Assembly (NCBI RefSeq): GCF_000971135.1
Contig: NZ_BBLW01000005.1
Coordinates: forward strand, 62,001-126,000
Length of the DNA stretch: 64,000 bases
DNA from: Demequina phytophila
Lineage (GTDB): Bacteria > Actinomycetota > Actinomycetes > Actinomycetales > Demequinaceae
Direction of reading: 5' to 3'
Below the pieces are notes generated by a model. That model searched no databases, was not told the origin of the DNA, and was given only the letters and a program-made list of their open reading frames with translations. Shown one piece after another: positions 8,344-18,568 of this stretch. The position numbers were made by a program, and so were the translations under genes. Positions within the stretch are counted from its first letter, which is position 1. The number at the start of each line of letters is the position of its first letter.

Positions 8344-10208
8344 CGTCACGCGACCAGGCGCGCCGGTACGAGGTCTCCGGCCGCTTCACCAGGAAGGCTG
8401 CCCAGCTGCTGATCCACGCGGTACGTGAGCAGCCCTGGCAGTTCGGCATCGCCGTCGCCGCCGCGGCGGCGTTCAGCCTGCTCACCGTGCTGTTCGGCAC
8501 CTTGCTCGGCGACGTCACGGACCAGGTGGTCATCCCCGCCGCCGCGGGCGAGCCCATCCAGGGCTACTGGGGCGAGCGCACGCAGGACCCCAAGACCGCG
8601 ATCTGGCTGGTCGGCGGCGCGTTCGTGCTCATCGGCCTCGCCAACGCGGTGCTGGTCGGCATGCGCCGGACCGTGCAGGGCTTCGGCGTCGCCGGGGTCG
8701 GCGCGAGCCACCGCCGGGTGGTGGCCGATGCGCTGGCGTCGTTGCCGCTCGGCTGGCACCGGTCGAACCCGTCGGGACGCATGCTGTCCGCGATGTCCTC
8801 GGACTCGGAGACCGCGACGTCCCCGCTGCACCCGTTCGCGTTCACCGTCGGATCGTTCGTCATGATGATCGCCGCCGGCTGGTCGATGTGGCGCATGGAC
8901 CCGTGGCTGGCGATCACGGGCCTCGCGGTGGTGCCCATCATCTTCGCCATCAACGTGGTCTACGAGAAGGTCATCACGCCGCGCTGGGACCTGGGCCAGA
9001 GCCTGCGCGCCGACGTCGCCACGATCGCCCACGAGAGCTTCGAGGGCGGCACCGTCGTCAAGGCGCTCGGCGCCGAGGACCGCGAGACGGCCCGCTTCGC
9101 GCGCGCCGCGAACGACCTGCGCGACGCCGATACGCGCGTGGGCCACACCTCCGCATGGTTCGAGCCCCTCATGGACGTGATCGTGCCGCTCGGCGCCGTC
9201 TCCCTCATGGTCGTCGGCGCGGTCCGCGCGTCCGCGGGTGCGGTGTCGGTCGGCGACGTCGTGTCCGCGATCTACCTCGTCACACTCATGGCGGTGCCCA
9301 TCCGAGGGCTCGGCTGGGTGCTCGGCCAGATGCCGCAGGCGCTGGTCGCGTTCACCCGCATCGGCGACATCGCCCGCGCTGCGACCGAGGTCGACGAGCC
9401 CGGCCACACCGAGATCGCCACCGTCGGCGCCGGCGGCGTGCGCTTCGACAACGCGTCCATCGCCGCTGATGACGGCGACGGTGAGCTGGCTGTCATCCTC
9501 CACGACGTCTCGCTCGAGCTGCGCCCCGGCACCGTCACCGCGCTCGTGGGATCCACCGGTTCGGGCAAGTCCACGGTCGCGCTGGCGGCCGCCCGTCTCG
9601 CGCGCCCCTCCACGGGCTCCGTCACCCTCGACGGCACGGAGCTCGAGGCGATCGCGCGGCTCGGCGACCATGTCGCGCTGGTGCCTCAGACGGCTTTCGT
9701 GTTCGCCGGCACCGTCCGCGACAACGTCACGCTCGGCGCCGACTTCACGGACGACGAGGTGTGGGACTCCCTGCGCCGCGCGAACGTCGTCGACGTGGTC
9801 GAGCGGCTCGCGCGCGACGGCGGCACGGGCCTCGACGCCGTGCTCGCCGAACGCGGCATGAACCTCTCGGGCGGCCAACGCCAGCGCCTCGCGCTCGCCC
9901 GCGCGCTCGTGCGCCGGCCGCGCGTGCTCGTGCTCGACGACGCGACCAGCGCCGTCGACCCGCGGGTCGAGCGGGAGATCCTCACCGGGCTGGCGGGCGA
10001 GGACGGCCCGACCGTCCTCGTCATCGCCTACCGGTTGGCGTCGATCCTGCTGGCCGACCACATCGTCCACGTCGACCGCGGCCGCGTGGTCGACGCCGGC
10101 GCGCACGCGGACCTGATCACGCGCGACGCCGGCTACCGCGAGCTGGTGCTCGCCTACGAGGAGGACTCCCGCCGTCAGGCCGAGGAGCAGGCGGGATACG
10201 TGGGATGA
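8340..10208 (+). CDS. ABC exporter half-transporter, subunit with degenerate ATPase site
   Basis: 622 residues: six-helix exporter membrane domain (~30-340) and a nucleotide-binding domain (~365-615). Walker A GSTGSGKS (404-411), Q450 and signature LSGGQ (509-513) are canonical. The Walker B reads V-L-V-L-D-D, with Asp534 in place of the catalytic Glu, and the H-loop reads V-I-A-Y-R, with Tyr564 in place of His. This subunit therefore should not hydrolyse ATP with its own Walker residues. The next gene encodes the complementary subunit. Start ATG at 8340 overlaps the hisF stop. Substrate unknown; family members export drugs, lipids or peptides. Confidence 0.93.
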   Translation: MTSRDQARRYEVSGRFTRKAAQLLIHAVREQPWQFGIAVAAAAAFSLLTVLFGTLLGDVTDQVVIPAAAGEPIQGYWGERTQDPKTAIWLVGGAFVLIGLANAVLVGMRRTVQGFGVAGVGASHRRVVADALASLPLGWHRSNPSGRMLSAMSSDSETATSPLHPFAFTVGSFVMMIAAGWSMWRMDPWLAITGLAVVPIIFAINVVYEKVITPRWDLGQSLRADVATIAHESFEGGTVVKALGAEDRETARFARAANDLRDADTRVGHTSAWFEPLMDVIVPLGAVSLMVVGAVRASAGAVSVGDVVSAIYLVTLMAVPIRGLGWVLGQMPQALVAFTRIGDIARAATEVDEPGHTEIATVGAGGVRFDNASIAADDGDGELAVILHDVSLELRPGTVTALVGSTGSGKSTVALAAARLARPSTGSVTLDGTELEAIARLGDHVALVPQTAFVFAGTVRDNVTLGADFTDDEVWDSLRRANVVDVVERLARDGGTGLDAVLAERGMNLSGGQRQRLALARALVRRPRVLVLDDATSAVDPRVEREILTGLAGEDGPTVLVIAYRLASILLADHIVHVDRGRVVDAGAHADLITRDAGYRELVLAYEEDSRRQAEEQAGYVG

Positions 10209-11980
10209 ACGAGCAGATGACCATGCGCCGGCTGTTCCGGCGCGGCCTCGAGCTGAGCCCGGAGTTCCGCAAGGGCCTGGGCGTGACCCTGACCCTGGCG
10301 GCGATCGCCGCGTCCGGGCGCGCGGCCACGCCGTTCCTCACCCAGCGCGTCACCGACCTGGGCCTGCTCGCGCCCGGCGGGGTCGACATCGGCCTCGTCG
10401 CCGCCTACGCGGCCGGCGGCGCCGTGGTGCTCCTCATCGCCGCCTCGCTGTCGTACGTGGTGCGCCGGCGCATGGTGACCGCCGCGGAGGCGGGCCTCGC
10501 CACGCTGCGCATCCGCGCGTTCGGCAAGGTCCACGAACTGTCGGTGCTCACGCAGAACGAGGAGCAGCGCGGCCGCTACGTGTCGCGCGTCACGGGCGAC
10601 GTCGAGACCATGCGCGACCTCATGCAGTGGACCGGCGCGGCCATGATCATCTCGGCCATGGAGGCAGCGGTGGTCTTCGCCGTGATGCTCGCCTACTCGT
10701 GGCAGCTCGCGCTCATCGTGCTCGCCGCGTTCGTGCCGATGTCGCTCACGCTCGCATGGATCCAGCCCCGCATCAGCGAGGCCTTCTCCCGTGTGCGCGG
10801 CCGCATGGCCGATCTCATGGGCCGCACGTCCGAGCAGCTCGTCGGCGTCTCGACCATCCGGGCGTACGGCGTCCAGCAGCGCATGCGCGACCAGCTGGGC
10901 GGCGACATCGACGCGATCCTCGCGGCCGAGAAGCGCGCCTCGATGCTCGCGTCGGTGACGTTCTCGTCGACCGCGTTCGGCCAGTCGCTCGCGACCGGCA
11001 TCGCGCTCGTCGGGGGCACGCACCTCGCGCTGGCAGGCGAGATCAGCGTGGGCACCGTGGTCGCGTTCGCGTTCCTCGTGTACATGTTCGCCGGCCCGCT
11101 CATGTGGATCATCGAGATGCTCGCGGAGATGCAGCGCGCGCTCGTCGGCTGGCGGCGCGTGGTCGAGCTCGTCGACGAGGAGATCACCATCCCCGACCCC
11201 GGCGAGGACGGCACCGCCATCCCGCACGGCCGCGGCGATCTCGCCATGGACGGGATCCGTCTCACCTACCCGGGCGGGCCCGAGGTGCTCAAGGGCATCG
11301 ACCTGCACCTGCCCGCGGGCAAGCGCCTCGCTCTCGTCGGCACCACCGGCTCGGGCAAGACCTCGCTCGCTCGCCTCATGTCCCGCTTCTTCGACCCCAC
11401 CGAGGGCACCGTCCAGGTGGGCGGAGTCGACCTGCGCGAGGTGCCCATGGGCTCGCTGCGCAGGTCCGTCGCGGTGGTGCCCCAGGAGGGCTTCCTCTTC
11501 GACGGCTCGGTGCTCTCGAACCTGCACTACGCGGTGCCCGACGCGGACTCGGACGAGCTCCGGAGCCGCGCCAACGCCGCGTTCGAGTCGCTCGGCCTCG
11601 AGGGCTGGGTCAAGACGCTGCCGCACGGCCTCGAGACCCACGTGGGCCCGCGCGGCGAGCTGCTCTCGGCGGGCGAGCGGCAGCTGGTCTCGATCGCGCG
11701 GGCCTACCTGCGCGACCCCGACCTGTTGATCCTCGACGAGGCGACGTCCGCCGTGGACCCGGCGACGGAGGTGCGCATCTCGCGCGCGCTCGAGTCGCTC
11801 ATGCAGGGCCGCACCGCCGTGGTGATCGCGCACCGCCTGTCGACCGCCGAGCGCGCCGACATCGTCGGCGTGATGGAGCACGGCGAGCTCATCGAGCTCG
11901 GCCACCACGACGAGCTGGTCGCGGCAGGCGGCACCTACGCCGGCCTCCACGAGGCCTGGGTGACGCAGACGCGGGACTGA
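10205..11980 (+). CDS. ABC exporter half-transporter, catalytically competent partner
   Basis: 591 residues, same membrane-plus-ATPase layout. Walker A GTTGSGKT (379-386), catalytic E512 in LLILDEATSAVD and H543 in IAHRLST are canonical, but the signature reads LSAGE (487-491) instead of LSGGQ. Paired with the upstream subunit, this gives one good site (its Walker motifs plus the partner's LSGGQ) and one degenerate site (the partner's D534/Y564 plus LSAGE). That is the asymmetry of heterodimeric exporters such as TM287/288 and BmrCD. ATG at 10205 overlaps the upstream stop (ATGA). Confidence 0.93.
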   Translation: MNEQMTMRRLFRRGLELSPEFRKGLGVTLTLAAIAASGRAATPFLTQRVTDLGLLAPGGVDIGLVAAYAAGGAVVLLIAASLSYVVRRRMVTAAEAGLATLRIRAFGKVHELSVLTQNEEQRGRYVSRVTGDVETMRDLMQWTGAAMIISAMEAAVVFAVMLAYSWQLALIVLAAFVPMSLTLAWIQPRISEAFSRVRGRMADLMGRTSEQLVGVSTIRAYGVQQRMRDQLGGDIDAILAAEKRASMLASVTFSSTAFGQSLATGIALVGGTHLALAGEISVGTVVAFAFLVYMFAGPLMWIIEMLAEMQRALVGWRRVVELVDEEITIPDPGEDGTAIPHGRGDLAMDGIRLTYPGGPEVLKGIDLHLPAGKRLALVGTTGSGKTSLARLMSRFFDPTEGTVQVGGVDLREVPMGSLRRSVAVVPQEGFLFDGSVLSNLHYAVPDADSDELRSRANAAFESLGLEGWVKTLPHGLETHVGPRGELLSAGERQLVSIARAYLRDPDLLILDEATSAVDPATEVRISRALESLMQGRTAVVIAHRLSTAERADIVGVMEHGELIELGHHDELVAAGGTYAGLHEAWVTQTRD

Positions 11981-11986
11981 ACCGGC

Positions 11987-12054
11987 GCATCGTCCCTCCT
12001 CCGTGTGGGACAACTCACGTCGTGTCGCTCTGGCGCGAGGGGACGATGCGGTGG
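11987..12054. repeat. Inverted pair of the GGACGATGC element
   Basis: GCATCGTCCC at 11987-11996 and GGGACGATGCGGTGG at 12040-12054 face each other across 43 bases, right after the exporter operon. The arms could pair in RNA. Same element as at 26142, 28229, 57883 and others. Confidence 0.75.
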
Positions 12055-12104
12055 TGAGATCGGTGCGGGCGCCCGGCCGGGCGCGGGCCGGGTGAGGAGC
12101 AGCA

Positions 12105-12491
12105 GTGGCGGAGTCGTTGGCAGCGAGCGTGCGGGGGTTGCGCATCGAGGCGTTCGAGGCGCATCTCGCGCGGTTGGAGACCCTGACCGTGCGCGAGCTC
12201 GTCGCGCTGTCCAAGGCGCGCCGCCTGGGGCTCACCGAGGTGTTCGACGTGCTCGCCGACACCGACTTCCTGGTGGGCGACTGGCACCCGGCGTGGCGCG
12301 AGGCGCACGAGACGGTGCGGCGCGTGTGCGCGGAGCGCGGCCTCGACGGGCTTCCGATCGTGTGCGACGCGGCCGCGGACGCCGCCGCATGCCAGGCGCT
12401 CGCGCGGCTGTTCGGCTCCGACGTGGGCATCGACATCCACGTCAAGCTGTCCGAGCCGTGGCGGTTCGTGATGGAGCGCGGCGCGCGCTGA
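12105..12491 (+). CDS. Uncharacterised 128-residue protein
   Basis: I do not recognise the family. It is soluble, Ala/Leu/Arg-rich, predicted mostly helical, with no signal peptide or membrane segment. The GTG at 12105 follows GAGGAG at a good distance. Residues 52-66 hold a Trp-rich patch (F-L-V-G-D-W-H-P-A-W) and the C-terminal third has D-V-G-I-D-I-H-V-K-L. A 16-base perfect palindrome GCGCCCGGCCGGGCGC (12069-12084) lies before it. It sits between the ABC exporter and hisI. Codon use matches its neighbours, which supports a real gene. Confidence 0.65.
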   Translation: MAESLAASVRGLRIEAFEAHLARLETLTVRELVALSKARRLGLTEVFDVLADTDFLVGDWHPAWREAHETVRRVCAERGLDGLPIVCDAAADAAACQALARLFGSDVGIDIHVKLSEPWRFVMERGAR

Positions 12492-12536
12492 GCCCCGTGC
12501 GCGCCGGCGCGGTGGCGGCGTGGAAGGATGGTCCGC

Positions 12537-12905
12537 ATGCCGCTCGACGCTGACATCGCTGCGCGCCTCAAGCGCGACCCCGCCGGACTCGTCTGCGCCG
12601 TGGTGCAGCAGCACGACACCCGCGAGGTCCTCATGGTCGCGTGGATGAACGACGACGCGCTCCACGAGACCCTCACCACGGGCAGGGCCGTGTACTGGAG
12701 CCGCTCGCGTCAGGAGCTGTGGCGCAAGGGCGACACCTCCGGCAACGTCCAGCGCGTGGTGCGCGCCAGCCTCGACTGCGACGGCGATGCGCTGCTGCTC
12801 GAGGTCGACCAGCGAGGCCCCGCCTGCCACACCGGCACCCGCACGTGCTTCGAGGCCGGGGGAGACCTGGGCGCCGTGAACGGGCTCGCCGAGGCGACCC
12901 CGTGA
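12537..12905 (+). CDS. hisI: Phosphoribosyl-AMP cyclohydrolase HisI
   Basis: 122 residues. Opens the adenine ring of PR-AMP in the third step of histidine synthesis; single-domain, without a fused HisE. Metal-binding D-C-D-G-D-A and [12 protein letters not shown], and substrate-contact [16 protein letters not shown], are all present. An in-frame ATG at 12528 is possible, but GGAAGG ends directly against it; 9 bases from GGAAGG to the ATG at 12537 is better spacing, so 12537 is chosen. Its stop overlaps the trpE GTG. Confidence 0.94.
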   Translation: MPLDADIAARLKRDPAGLVCAVVQQHDTREVLMVAWMNDDALHETLTTGRAVYWSRSRQELWRKGDTSGNVQRVVRASLDCDGDALLLEVDQRGPACHTGTRTCFEAGGDLGAVNGLAEATP

Positions 12906-14449
12906 CCGCCGCACGCGTCGAGTGGGGCCAGACCTGGCCGACGCTCGGCGGGTTCGTCGACCTGGGCCGCTCGCACCGGGTGGTGCCGGTGGTCCGTCGG
13001 CTGCTCGCGGACTCCCTCACGCCCGTGGCGGTCTATCGCGCGCTGGCGCAGGAGCGGGCAGGCACCTTCATCCTGGAGTCCGCGGAGCCCGATGGCTCCC
13101 GCGCCCGCTTCTCGTTCGTGGGGGTGCGCTCGCGCGCGATGCTCACCGTGGACGGGGACGATGCGCGGTGGAGCGGGGACGTGCCCGTGGGCCTCGCGGA
13201 CGGCGCGCCGCTCCCGGCGATCGCGCAGGTGCTCCAGGAGATGCGCTCGGAGGCGATCGAGGGGCTCCCGCCGCTCACGGGCGGCATGGTCGGGGTGCTC
13301 GGCTGGGACATCATCCGCCAGTGGGAGCCCACGCTGCCCATGAAGGCGCCCCGCGAGATCGACGTGCCCGACGTGCTGCTGCTGCTCGCCACGGACATCG
13401 CGGCCATCGACCACCGCGACGGCTCGGTGTGGCTCATCGCGAACGCGGTCAACGCGGACGCGCAGGAGGCCGGCATCGAGAACGCCTACGCGGACGCCGT
13501 GGCGCGGCTCGACCGCATGCAGCGCGACCTCGCCGCCGCCGCACCGGGTCCGGTGTCCGTGCTCGACGACGGCGCGGACCCGGAGGTGACCCAGCGCAGC
13601 GCGCCGGGGGAGTACGAGGCCGCGGTCGCGTTCGCCAAGGAGGCGATCCGCGACGGCGAGGTGTTCCAGATGGTGCCCTCGCAGCGCTTCGACGTGCCCT
13701 GCGAGGCGAGCCCGCTCGAGGTGTACCGCGTGCTGCGCACCCTCAACCCGAGCCCGTACATGTACTACTTCCAGCTCGAGGACGACCGCGGCCGCGAGTT
13801 CGCCGTGGTGGGCGCGAGCCCCGAGTCGCTATGCACCGTCAAGGACGGCCGCGTGTCGACCTTCCCGATCGCGGGCTCGCGCCCGCGCGGCGCCACGCCC
13901 GCCGAGGACCGCGCCCTCCAGGAGGAGCTGCTCGCGGACCCCAAGGAGGTGGCCGAGCACGTCATGCTGGTCGACCTCGCGCGCAACGACCTGGTCAAGG
14001 TGTGCGAGCCCACCTCGGTCGAGGTGGTCGAGTTCATGACCGTCAACCGCTACTCGCACATCATGCACATCTGCTCGACGGTGGTCGGCACGCTCGAGGC
14101 GCCCCACGGCGCGCTCGACGCCTTCACCGCCGTGTTCCCTGCCGGCACCCTCTCGGGCGCCCCGAAGCCCCGCGCCATCGCGCTGATCGACGAGATCGAG
14201 CCCACGCGCCGCGCGTTCTACGGCGGCGCGGTCGGGTATCTCGACTTCGCGGGGAACATGGACATGGCGATCGCGATCCGCACCGCGCTGATCGAGGACG
14301 GGACCGCGCACGTGCAGGCCGGCGCCGGCATCGTCGCCGACTCGGTACCCGCCACCGAGGACGCCGAGACCAAGCACAAGGCGGCCGCGATGATCCGCGC
14401 GATCGCCACCGCATCGCGCCTGGTCGAGCCGCGCGCTTCGCTAGACTGA
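12902..14449 (+). CDS. trpE: Anthranilate synthase component I TrpE
   Basis: 515 residues. Converts chorismate to anthranilate using ammonia from TrpG (not in window). The N-terminal T-F-I-L-E-S-A-E (residues 55-62) matches the conserved tryptophan feedback site. The chorismate-binding core is recognisable by [32 protein letters not shown] and [14 protein letters not shown] start overlaps the hisI TGA, so there is no room for a trp attenuator; control must act further upstream or by feedback. Confidence 0.96.
   Translation: MTAARVEWGQTWPTLGGFVDLGRSHRVVPVVRRLLADSLTPVAVYRALAQERAGTFILESAEPDGSRARFSFVGVRSRAMLTVDGDDARWSGDVPVGLADGAPLPAIAQVLQEMRSEAIEGLPPLTGGMVGVLGWDIIRQWEPTLPMKAPREIDVPDVLLLLATDIAAIDHRDGSVWLIANAVNADAQEAGIENAYADAVARLDRMQRDLAAAAPGPVSVLDDGADPEVTQRSAPGEYEAAVAFAKEAIRDGEVFQMVPSQRFDVPCEASPLEVYRVLRTLNPSPYMYYFQLEDDRGREFAVVGASPESLCTVKDGRVSTFPIAGSRPRGATPAEDRALQEELLADPKEVAEHVMLVDLARNDLVKVCEPTSVEVVEFMTVNRYSHIMHICSTVVGTLEAPHGALDAFTAVFPAGTLSGAPKPRAIALIDEIEPTRRAFYGGAVGYLDFAGNMDMAIAIRTALIEDGTAHVQAGAGIVADSVPATEDAETKHKAAAMIRAIATASRLVEPRASLD
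14442..14447 (+). promoter_or_regulatory. -10-like TAGACT at the end of trpE
   Basis: TAGACT spans the last codons of trpE. The next ATG (14482) is 34 bases downstream and has its own GAGGAGAA ribosome site, so this would give a leadered transcript for the small membrane protein. Confidence 0.35.
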
Positions 14450-14481
14450 CGCCCATTCCACGAGTCCCCGAGGAGAACCCC

Positions 14482-14718
14482 ATGTCGAGCGTGCACCTGG
14501 AGCCGCAGGACCTTCCCGAGATCGCCCCCCACAACCACGGCCGCACCACCGCCGCCTGGGTGACCAACTGGGGCCTGGTGATCGCCGCGCTGCTCATGTC
14601 GGTGGGCATCGCGATCCCGGTGCACCCGCTCACGTTCGTCGGCATCGGCGTGGCCGTCGTGTCGCTCGCCGCCGGCGCCGCGTTGCGGGCGCTCGGCCAC
14701 GGCCAGCCGCTCTCCTAG
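14482..14718 (+). CDS. HGxxPAAW-type small membrane protein
   Basis: 78 residues with a soluble N-terminus and two membrane segments (~29-47 and ~50-70). The N-terminal H-N-H-G-R-T-T-A-A-W-V fits the HGxxPAAW-type family found in actinobacterial trp clusters, with Thr-Thr where Pro occurs in the name-giving motif. GAGGAGAA is ideally placed before the ATG. Function is unknown. Its position between trpE and trpC suggests a link to tryptophan metabolism or merely co-transcription. Confidence 0.8.
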   Translation: MSSVHLEPQDLPEIAPHNHGRTTAAWVTNWGLVIAALLMSVGIAIPVHPLTFVGIGVAVVSLAAGAALRALGHGQPLS

Positions 14719-14746
14719 GCACCTTGTGCCGTAATTTGAGGCGTCC

Positions 14747-14773
14747 TTGAGGCGCCCTTTGCGGCGGTAGAGT
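14747..14773 (+). promoter_or_regulatory. Promoter of trpC with leaderless start
   Basis: TTGAGG (14747-14752) and TAGAGT (14768-14773) are separated by 15 bases. TAGAGT ends 7 bases before the trpC ATG. The AT-rich patch just upstream (GTAATTTGAG) is unusual for this window. Confidence 0.55.
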
Positions 14774-14780
14774 GGTCGCC

Positions 14781-15605
14781 ATGGGAGAGGGTGGAATCAG
14801 CGTTCTCGACAGCATCGTGGCTGGTGTGCTGGAGGACCTCTCGGTCCGCCAGGAGCTCACCACGATGGACGCGCTCAAGGAGCGCGCCTCACGCCTGCCG
14901 AGCGCGCTCGACGCGCGGCAGATCCTCGCGCGCGACGAGGTCGGCATCATCGCCGAGGTCAAGCGCTCGAGCCCGTCCAAGGGGTCCCTCGCGGACATCA
15001 CCGACCCGGCGCTGCTCGCGACCGAGTACGCCGCCGGCGGCGCGTCGGTCATCTCGGTCCTGACCGAGCAGCGACGCTTCAACGGCTCGCTGACGGACCT
15101 CGACGCCGTCCGCGCGAAGGTGGACACGCCGATCCTGCGCAAGGACTTCATCGTCACGCCGTACCAGGTGTGGGAGGCCCGCGCGCACGGCGCGGACGTG
15201 GTGCTGCTGATCGTGGCGGCCCTCGAGCAGCTCGCGCTGGAGAGCCTGATCGAGCGGGTCCACTCGCTCGGGATGCTCGCCCTGGTCGAGGTGCACGACG
15301 AGGTCGAGGTCAAGCGCGCGGTCGACGCCGGCGCCACGGTGGTGGGCGTCAACGCGCGCAACCTCCGCACGCTCGAGGTGGACCGCACCACGTTCGCCCG
15401 CGTCGCGCCGCACATCCCCGCCGGCGTGCTCCGCATCGCCGAGTCCGGCATCCGCGACAGCCACGACGTGGTCGAGTACGCCCGCCTCGGCGCGGACGCC
15501 GTGCTCGTCGGCGAGGCGCTGGTCAAGGACCGCGACCCCCGCGCCACCGTCGCGGAGATGGTCGCCGCTGGCGCGCACCCGGCCCTGCGGTCGGTGCGCC
15601 CGTGA
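14781..15605 (+). CDS. trpC: Indole-3-glycerol phosphate synthase TrpC
   Basis: 274 residues, (beta/alpha)8 barrel that closes the indole ring from Cd[13 protein letters not shown] contains the substrate-binding and catalytic Lys; T-P-I-L-R-K-D-F-I and V-G-V-N-A-R-N-L are further signatures. An in-frame GTG exists 9 bases upstream, but the TAGAGT element 7 bases before the ATG at 14781 favours the ATG and a leaderless mRNA. Stop overlaps the trpB GTG (GTGA). Confidence 0.95.
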   Translation: MGEGGISVLDSIVAGVLEDLSVRQELTTMDALKERASRLPSALDARQILARDEVGIIAEVKRSSPSKGSLADITDPALLATEYAAGGASVISVLTEQRRFNGSLTDLDAVRAKVDTPILRKDFIVTPYQVWEARAHGADVVLLIVAALEQLALESLIERVHSLGMLALVEVHDEVEVKRAVDAGATVVGVNARNLRTLEVDRTTFARVAPHIPAGVLRIAESGIRDSHDVVEYARLGADAVLVGEALVKDRDPRATVAEMVAAGAHPALRSVRP

Positions 15606-16810
15606 CGGATTCGCTCCAGGAGGCCCCCGGGCCGTACTTCGGCGAGTTCGGCGGCAGGTTCGTCCCCGAGGCGCTCATGGCGGCGCTCGACGAGCTCACG
15701 GACGCGTACGACAAGGCCCGCATCGACCCCGAGTTCACCGGCGAGCTCGAGCGGCTCGCCCGCGAGTACACCGGGCGACCGTCGATCGTGACCGAGGTGC
15801 CCCGCTTCGCCGCCCACTGCGGCGGCGCGCGCGTGCTCCTCAAGCGCGAGGACCTCAACCACACCGGCTCGCACAAGATCAACAACGTGCTCGGGCAGGC
15901 GCTGCTGACCAAGCGGCTCGGCAAGAGCCGCGTGATCGCGGAGACGGGCGCCGGCCAGCACGGCGTCGCCACCGCGACCGCGGCCGCGCTCATGGGTCTC
16001 GACTGCGTGATCTACATGGGCGAGGAGGACACGGAGCGCCAGTCGCTCAACGTGGCCCGCATGCGCCTGCTCGGCGCGGAGGTGATCCCCGTCGCGACGG
16101 GCACCCGCACCCTGCGCGACGCGATCAACGAGGCGTTCCGCGACTGGGTCGCGAACGTCGAGACCACCAACTACGTGTTCGGCACCGCGGCGGGACCGCA
16201 CCCGTTCCCCGCGATGGTGCGCGACTTCCAGCGCGTCATCTCCGTCGAGGCTCGCGCCCAGATGCTGGAGCTCGGGGGACTGCCGGACGCGGTCCTCGCC
16301 TGCGTGGGCGGCGGGTCCAATGCGATCGGCTCGTTCGACGCGTTCCTCGACGACGAAGGCGTGCGGCTCATCGGCTGCGAGGCCGCAGGCGACGGCGTCG
16401 AGACGGGTCGCCACGCCGCGACCCTCACCGGCGGCCGCCCCGGCATCCTGCACGGCTCGATGTCCTACATCCTTCAGGACGAGGACGGACAGACCCAGCC
16501 CTCGCACTCGATCTCCGCGGGACTCGACTACCCGGGCGTGGGACCCGAGCACACCTGGCTGTCGAGCATCGGCCGCGCCGAGTACTGGCCGGTCACCGAC
16601 GCGGAGGCCATGGAGGCGTTCCGCCTCCTCACGCGCACCGAGGGCATCCTGCCCGCGATCGAGTCCGCGCACGCCCTGGCGGGCGCGATCCGCCTGGGCC
16701 GCGAGCTCGGCCCGGAGGCGACGCTGCTCGTGACGCTCTCCGGGCGCGGAGACAAGGACGTGGAGCAGGCGGCCCGCTGGTTCGCGATGCTGCCGGAGGG
16801 GGACGAGTGA
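15602..16810 (+). CDS. trpB: Tryptophan synthase beta chain TrpB
   Basis: 402 residues. PLP enzyme that joins indole and serine. [10 protein letters not shown] holds the PLP lysine; [10 protein letters not shown] is the usual N-terminus; G-G-G-S-N-A is the phosphate-binding loop; [10 protein letters not shown] is the COMM-domain border. Standard TrpB1 length. Coupled to trpC and trpA by GTGA overlaps. Confidence 0.97.
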   Translation: MTDSLQEAPGPYFGEFGGRFVPEALMAALDELTDAYDKARIDPEFTGELERLAREYTGRPSIVTEVPRFAAHCGGARVLLKREDLNHTGSHKINNVLGQALLTKRLGKSRVIAETGAGQHGVATATAAALMGLDCVIYMGEEDTERQSLNVARMRLLGAEVIPVATGTRTLRDAINEAFRDWVANVETTNYVFGTAAGPHPFPAMVRDFQRVISVEARAQMLELGGLPDAVLACVGGGSNAIGSFDAFLDDEGVRLIGCEAAGDGVETGRHAATLTGGRPGILHGSMSYILQDEDGQTQPSHSISAGLDYPGVGPEHTWLSSIGRAEYWPVTDAEAMEAFRLLTRTEGILPAIESAHALAGAIRLGRELGPEATLLVTLSGRGDKDVEQAARWFAMLPEGDE

Positions 16811-17595
16811 GCGCACTGACCGATCGGCTCGACGCATGCCGGGCCGAGGGGCGTGCCGCGCTCGTGGGCTACCTTCCCGTCGGCTACCCGGAGGTCGAGA
16901 CGTCGATCGCCGCGATGCGCGTGCTGGTCGAGGCGGGCTGCGACATCGTCGAGGTGGGCCCGCCGTACTCCGACCCCGTCCTGGACGGCCCCGTCATCCA
17001 GCACGCCGCCGCACGCGCCCTCGAGGGCGGCGTCACGGTGGACGATGCGTTCGTCGCCGTTCGCGCCGTCGCGGAGGCGGGCGCGGTGCCCGTGGTGATG
17101 AGCTACGCGAACCTCATGCTGCAGCGCGGCTGGACGCGCTTCGCGGCGGATCTCAAGGCCGCCGGCGGTGCCGGCGTCATCACGCCCGACCTCACGCCCG
17201 ATGCCGCGCCCGAGTGGGTCGCGGCCGCCCGTGAGGTGGGCGTCGACACGATCTTCCTTGTCGCTCCGTCGACCACGCGCGAGCGCATGCAGCTCACGTG
17301 CGACGCCTCGACGGGATTCGTGTACGCGACCCCGCTCATGGGCGTGACGGGCGAGCGCACCTCGGTCGGCGACGCCGCCCAGCGCGTGGTGGCGGGCGCG
17401 CGCGACGCGGGCGCCGAGCGTGTCTGCATCGGCGTCGGCGTGTCCACCGGGGAGCAGGCCGCGGAGATCGCCGGCTTCGCCGACGGCGTCATCGTCGGCA
17501 CCGCGTTCGTGCGCGCGCTGGGCGACGAGGGCGACCTCGAGCGCCTCCGCGCCAAGGTCGCGGAGCTCGCCGCGGGTGTGAGGAGCGCGCGTTGA
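16807..17595 (+). CDS. trpA: Tryptophan synthase alpha chain TrpA
   Basis: 262 residues. Cleaves indole glycerol phosphate and channels indole to TrpB. The catalytic Glu is in [12 protein letters not shown] and the catalytic Asp in V-L-D-G-P-V-I-Q. Loop 6 is G-V-T-G-E-R-T. GTG at 16807 overlaps the trpB stop; the TGA overlaps the TTG start of lgt. Confidence 0.96.
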   Translation: MSALTDRLDACRAEGRAALVGYLPVGYPEVETSIAAMRVLVEAGCDIVEVGPPYSDPVLDGPVIQHAAARALEGGVTVDDAFVAVRAVAEAGAVPVVMSYANLMLQRGWTRFAADLKAAGGAGVITPDLTPDAAPEWVAAAREVGVDTIFLVAPSTTRERMQLTCDASTGFVYATPLMGVTGERTSVGDAAQRVVAGARDAGAERVCIGVGVSTGEQAAEIAGFADGVIVGTAFVRALGDEGDLERLRAKVAELAAGVRSAR

Positions 17596-18521
17596 CGACC
17601 TCGATCCCCAGCCCGCCCATCGAGTGGAGCTCGTTCTCGATCGGGCCGCTCACCATCCACGCGTACGCGCTGTGGATCCTGCTCGGGATCCTCGTCGCGC
17701 TGTGGCTCACCACGCGCCGCTGGGTCGAGCGCGGGGGAGACCCCGAGGTGGTCGGGGACATCGCCTTCTGGGCGATCCCGTTCGGCATCGTGGGCGGCAG
17801 GCTGTACCACGTCATCACCACGCCCGGACCGTACTTCGGCGAGGGCGGCAACCCCGTCGACGCCCTCAAGATCTGGAACGGCGGGCTCGGCATCTGGGGC
17901 GCGGTCGCGCTCGGCGCGCTGGGCGCGTGGATCGGGGCGCGACGCGCGGGCGTCAGCTTCACCGCCTTCGCGGACTCCGCGGCACCGGCCGTGCTCATCG
18001 CCCAGGCGATCGGGCGCATGGGCAACTACTTCAACCAGGAGCTGTTCGGCGGCCCCACCACCCTGCCGTGGGCTCTCGAGATCGATCCCGCGTTCCGGCC
18101 CGACGGCTACGAGCAGTTCGCGACGTTCCACCCGACGTTCCTGTACGAGATGGTGTGGAACCTCGCCGGGGCGGCGCTGATCATCTACCTCGACCGCAGG
18201 TTCAGGCTGTACGGCGGACGCGTGTTCTGGCTCTACGTCATGGTCTACGTGTCGGGTCGCCTGTGGATCGAGGGCGTGCGCATCGACGACGCCGTCACCA
18301 TCGCGGGGCTCCGCATCAACGAGTGGGTGTCCATCGTCGTGCTCGTCGGCGCGACGGCCGCGTTCGCGGCCCTAGGATGGGCGCAACGCAGATCCGGCGA
18401 GCACCCCGAGCGCTCGCTGCTCGCGGCCAGCGCCTCCCACCCCGAGGATGCGGCCGCGGAGGACGTCGCCGAGACGCCCGACGTCGCCGACACCCCCGGC
18501 GACGGCCCCGCCGGGGCCTGA
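17592..18521 (+). CDS. lgt: Prolipoprotein diacylglyceryl transferase Lgt
   Basis: 309 residues with about seven membrane helices. Transfers diacylglycerol from phosphatidylglycerol to the lipobox Cys of prolipoproteins; likely clients here include the FKBP and LivK-like lipoproteins. The signature G-R-M-G-N-Y-F-N-Q-E-L-F-G is intact, and H-A-Y-A-L-W and G-G-R-L-Y-H are conserved. The C-terminal ~45 residues form an Asp/Glu/Ala-rich cytoplasmic tail not needed for catalysis. Start is TTG at 17592, forced by overlap with the trpA stop. trpA-lgt linkage is common in actinobacteria. Confidence 0.93.
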   Translation: MTTSIPSPPIEWSSFSIGPLTIHAYALWILLGILVALWLTTRRWVERGGDPEVVGDIAFWAIPFGIVGGRLYHVITTPGPYFGEGGNPVDALKIWNGGLGIWGAVALGALGAWIGARRAGVSFTAFADSAAPAVLIAQAIGRMGNYFNQELFGGPTTLPWALEIDPAFRPDGYEQFATFHPTFLYEMVWNLAGAALIIYLDRRFRLYGGRVFWLYVMVYVSGRLWIEGVRIDDAVTIAGLRINEWVSIVVLVGATAAFAALGWAQRRSGEHPERSLLAASASHPEDAAAEDVAETPDVADTPGDGPAGA

Positions 18522-18554
18522 GAAGCGGGATTCCGTGCCTGCCGCCGTTCGCGG

Positions 18555-18560
18555 TAGGCT
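18555..18560 (+). promoter_or_regulatory. -10 element TAGGCT upstream of gltB
   Basis: TAGGCT lies 84 bases before the gltB ATG and 8 bases before a GTG that opens a 21-codon reading frame. It predicts a gltB leader of about 77 bases. Confidence 0.5.
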
Positions 18561-18568
18561 GAACGCCC

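Noticed and set aside
12069..12084. Perfect palindrome GCGCCCGGCCGGGCGC as an operator
   Set aside because: Pure G/C palindromes arise often at this composition, and it is not repeated elsewhere that I can see.
14719..14780. trp attenuator or leader peptide before trpC
   Set aside because: No Trp-codon-rich short frame and no alternative stems; a leaderless promoter explains the region.
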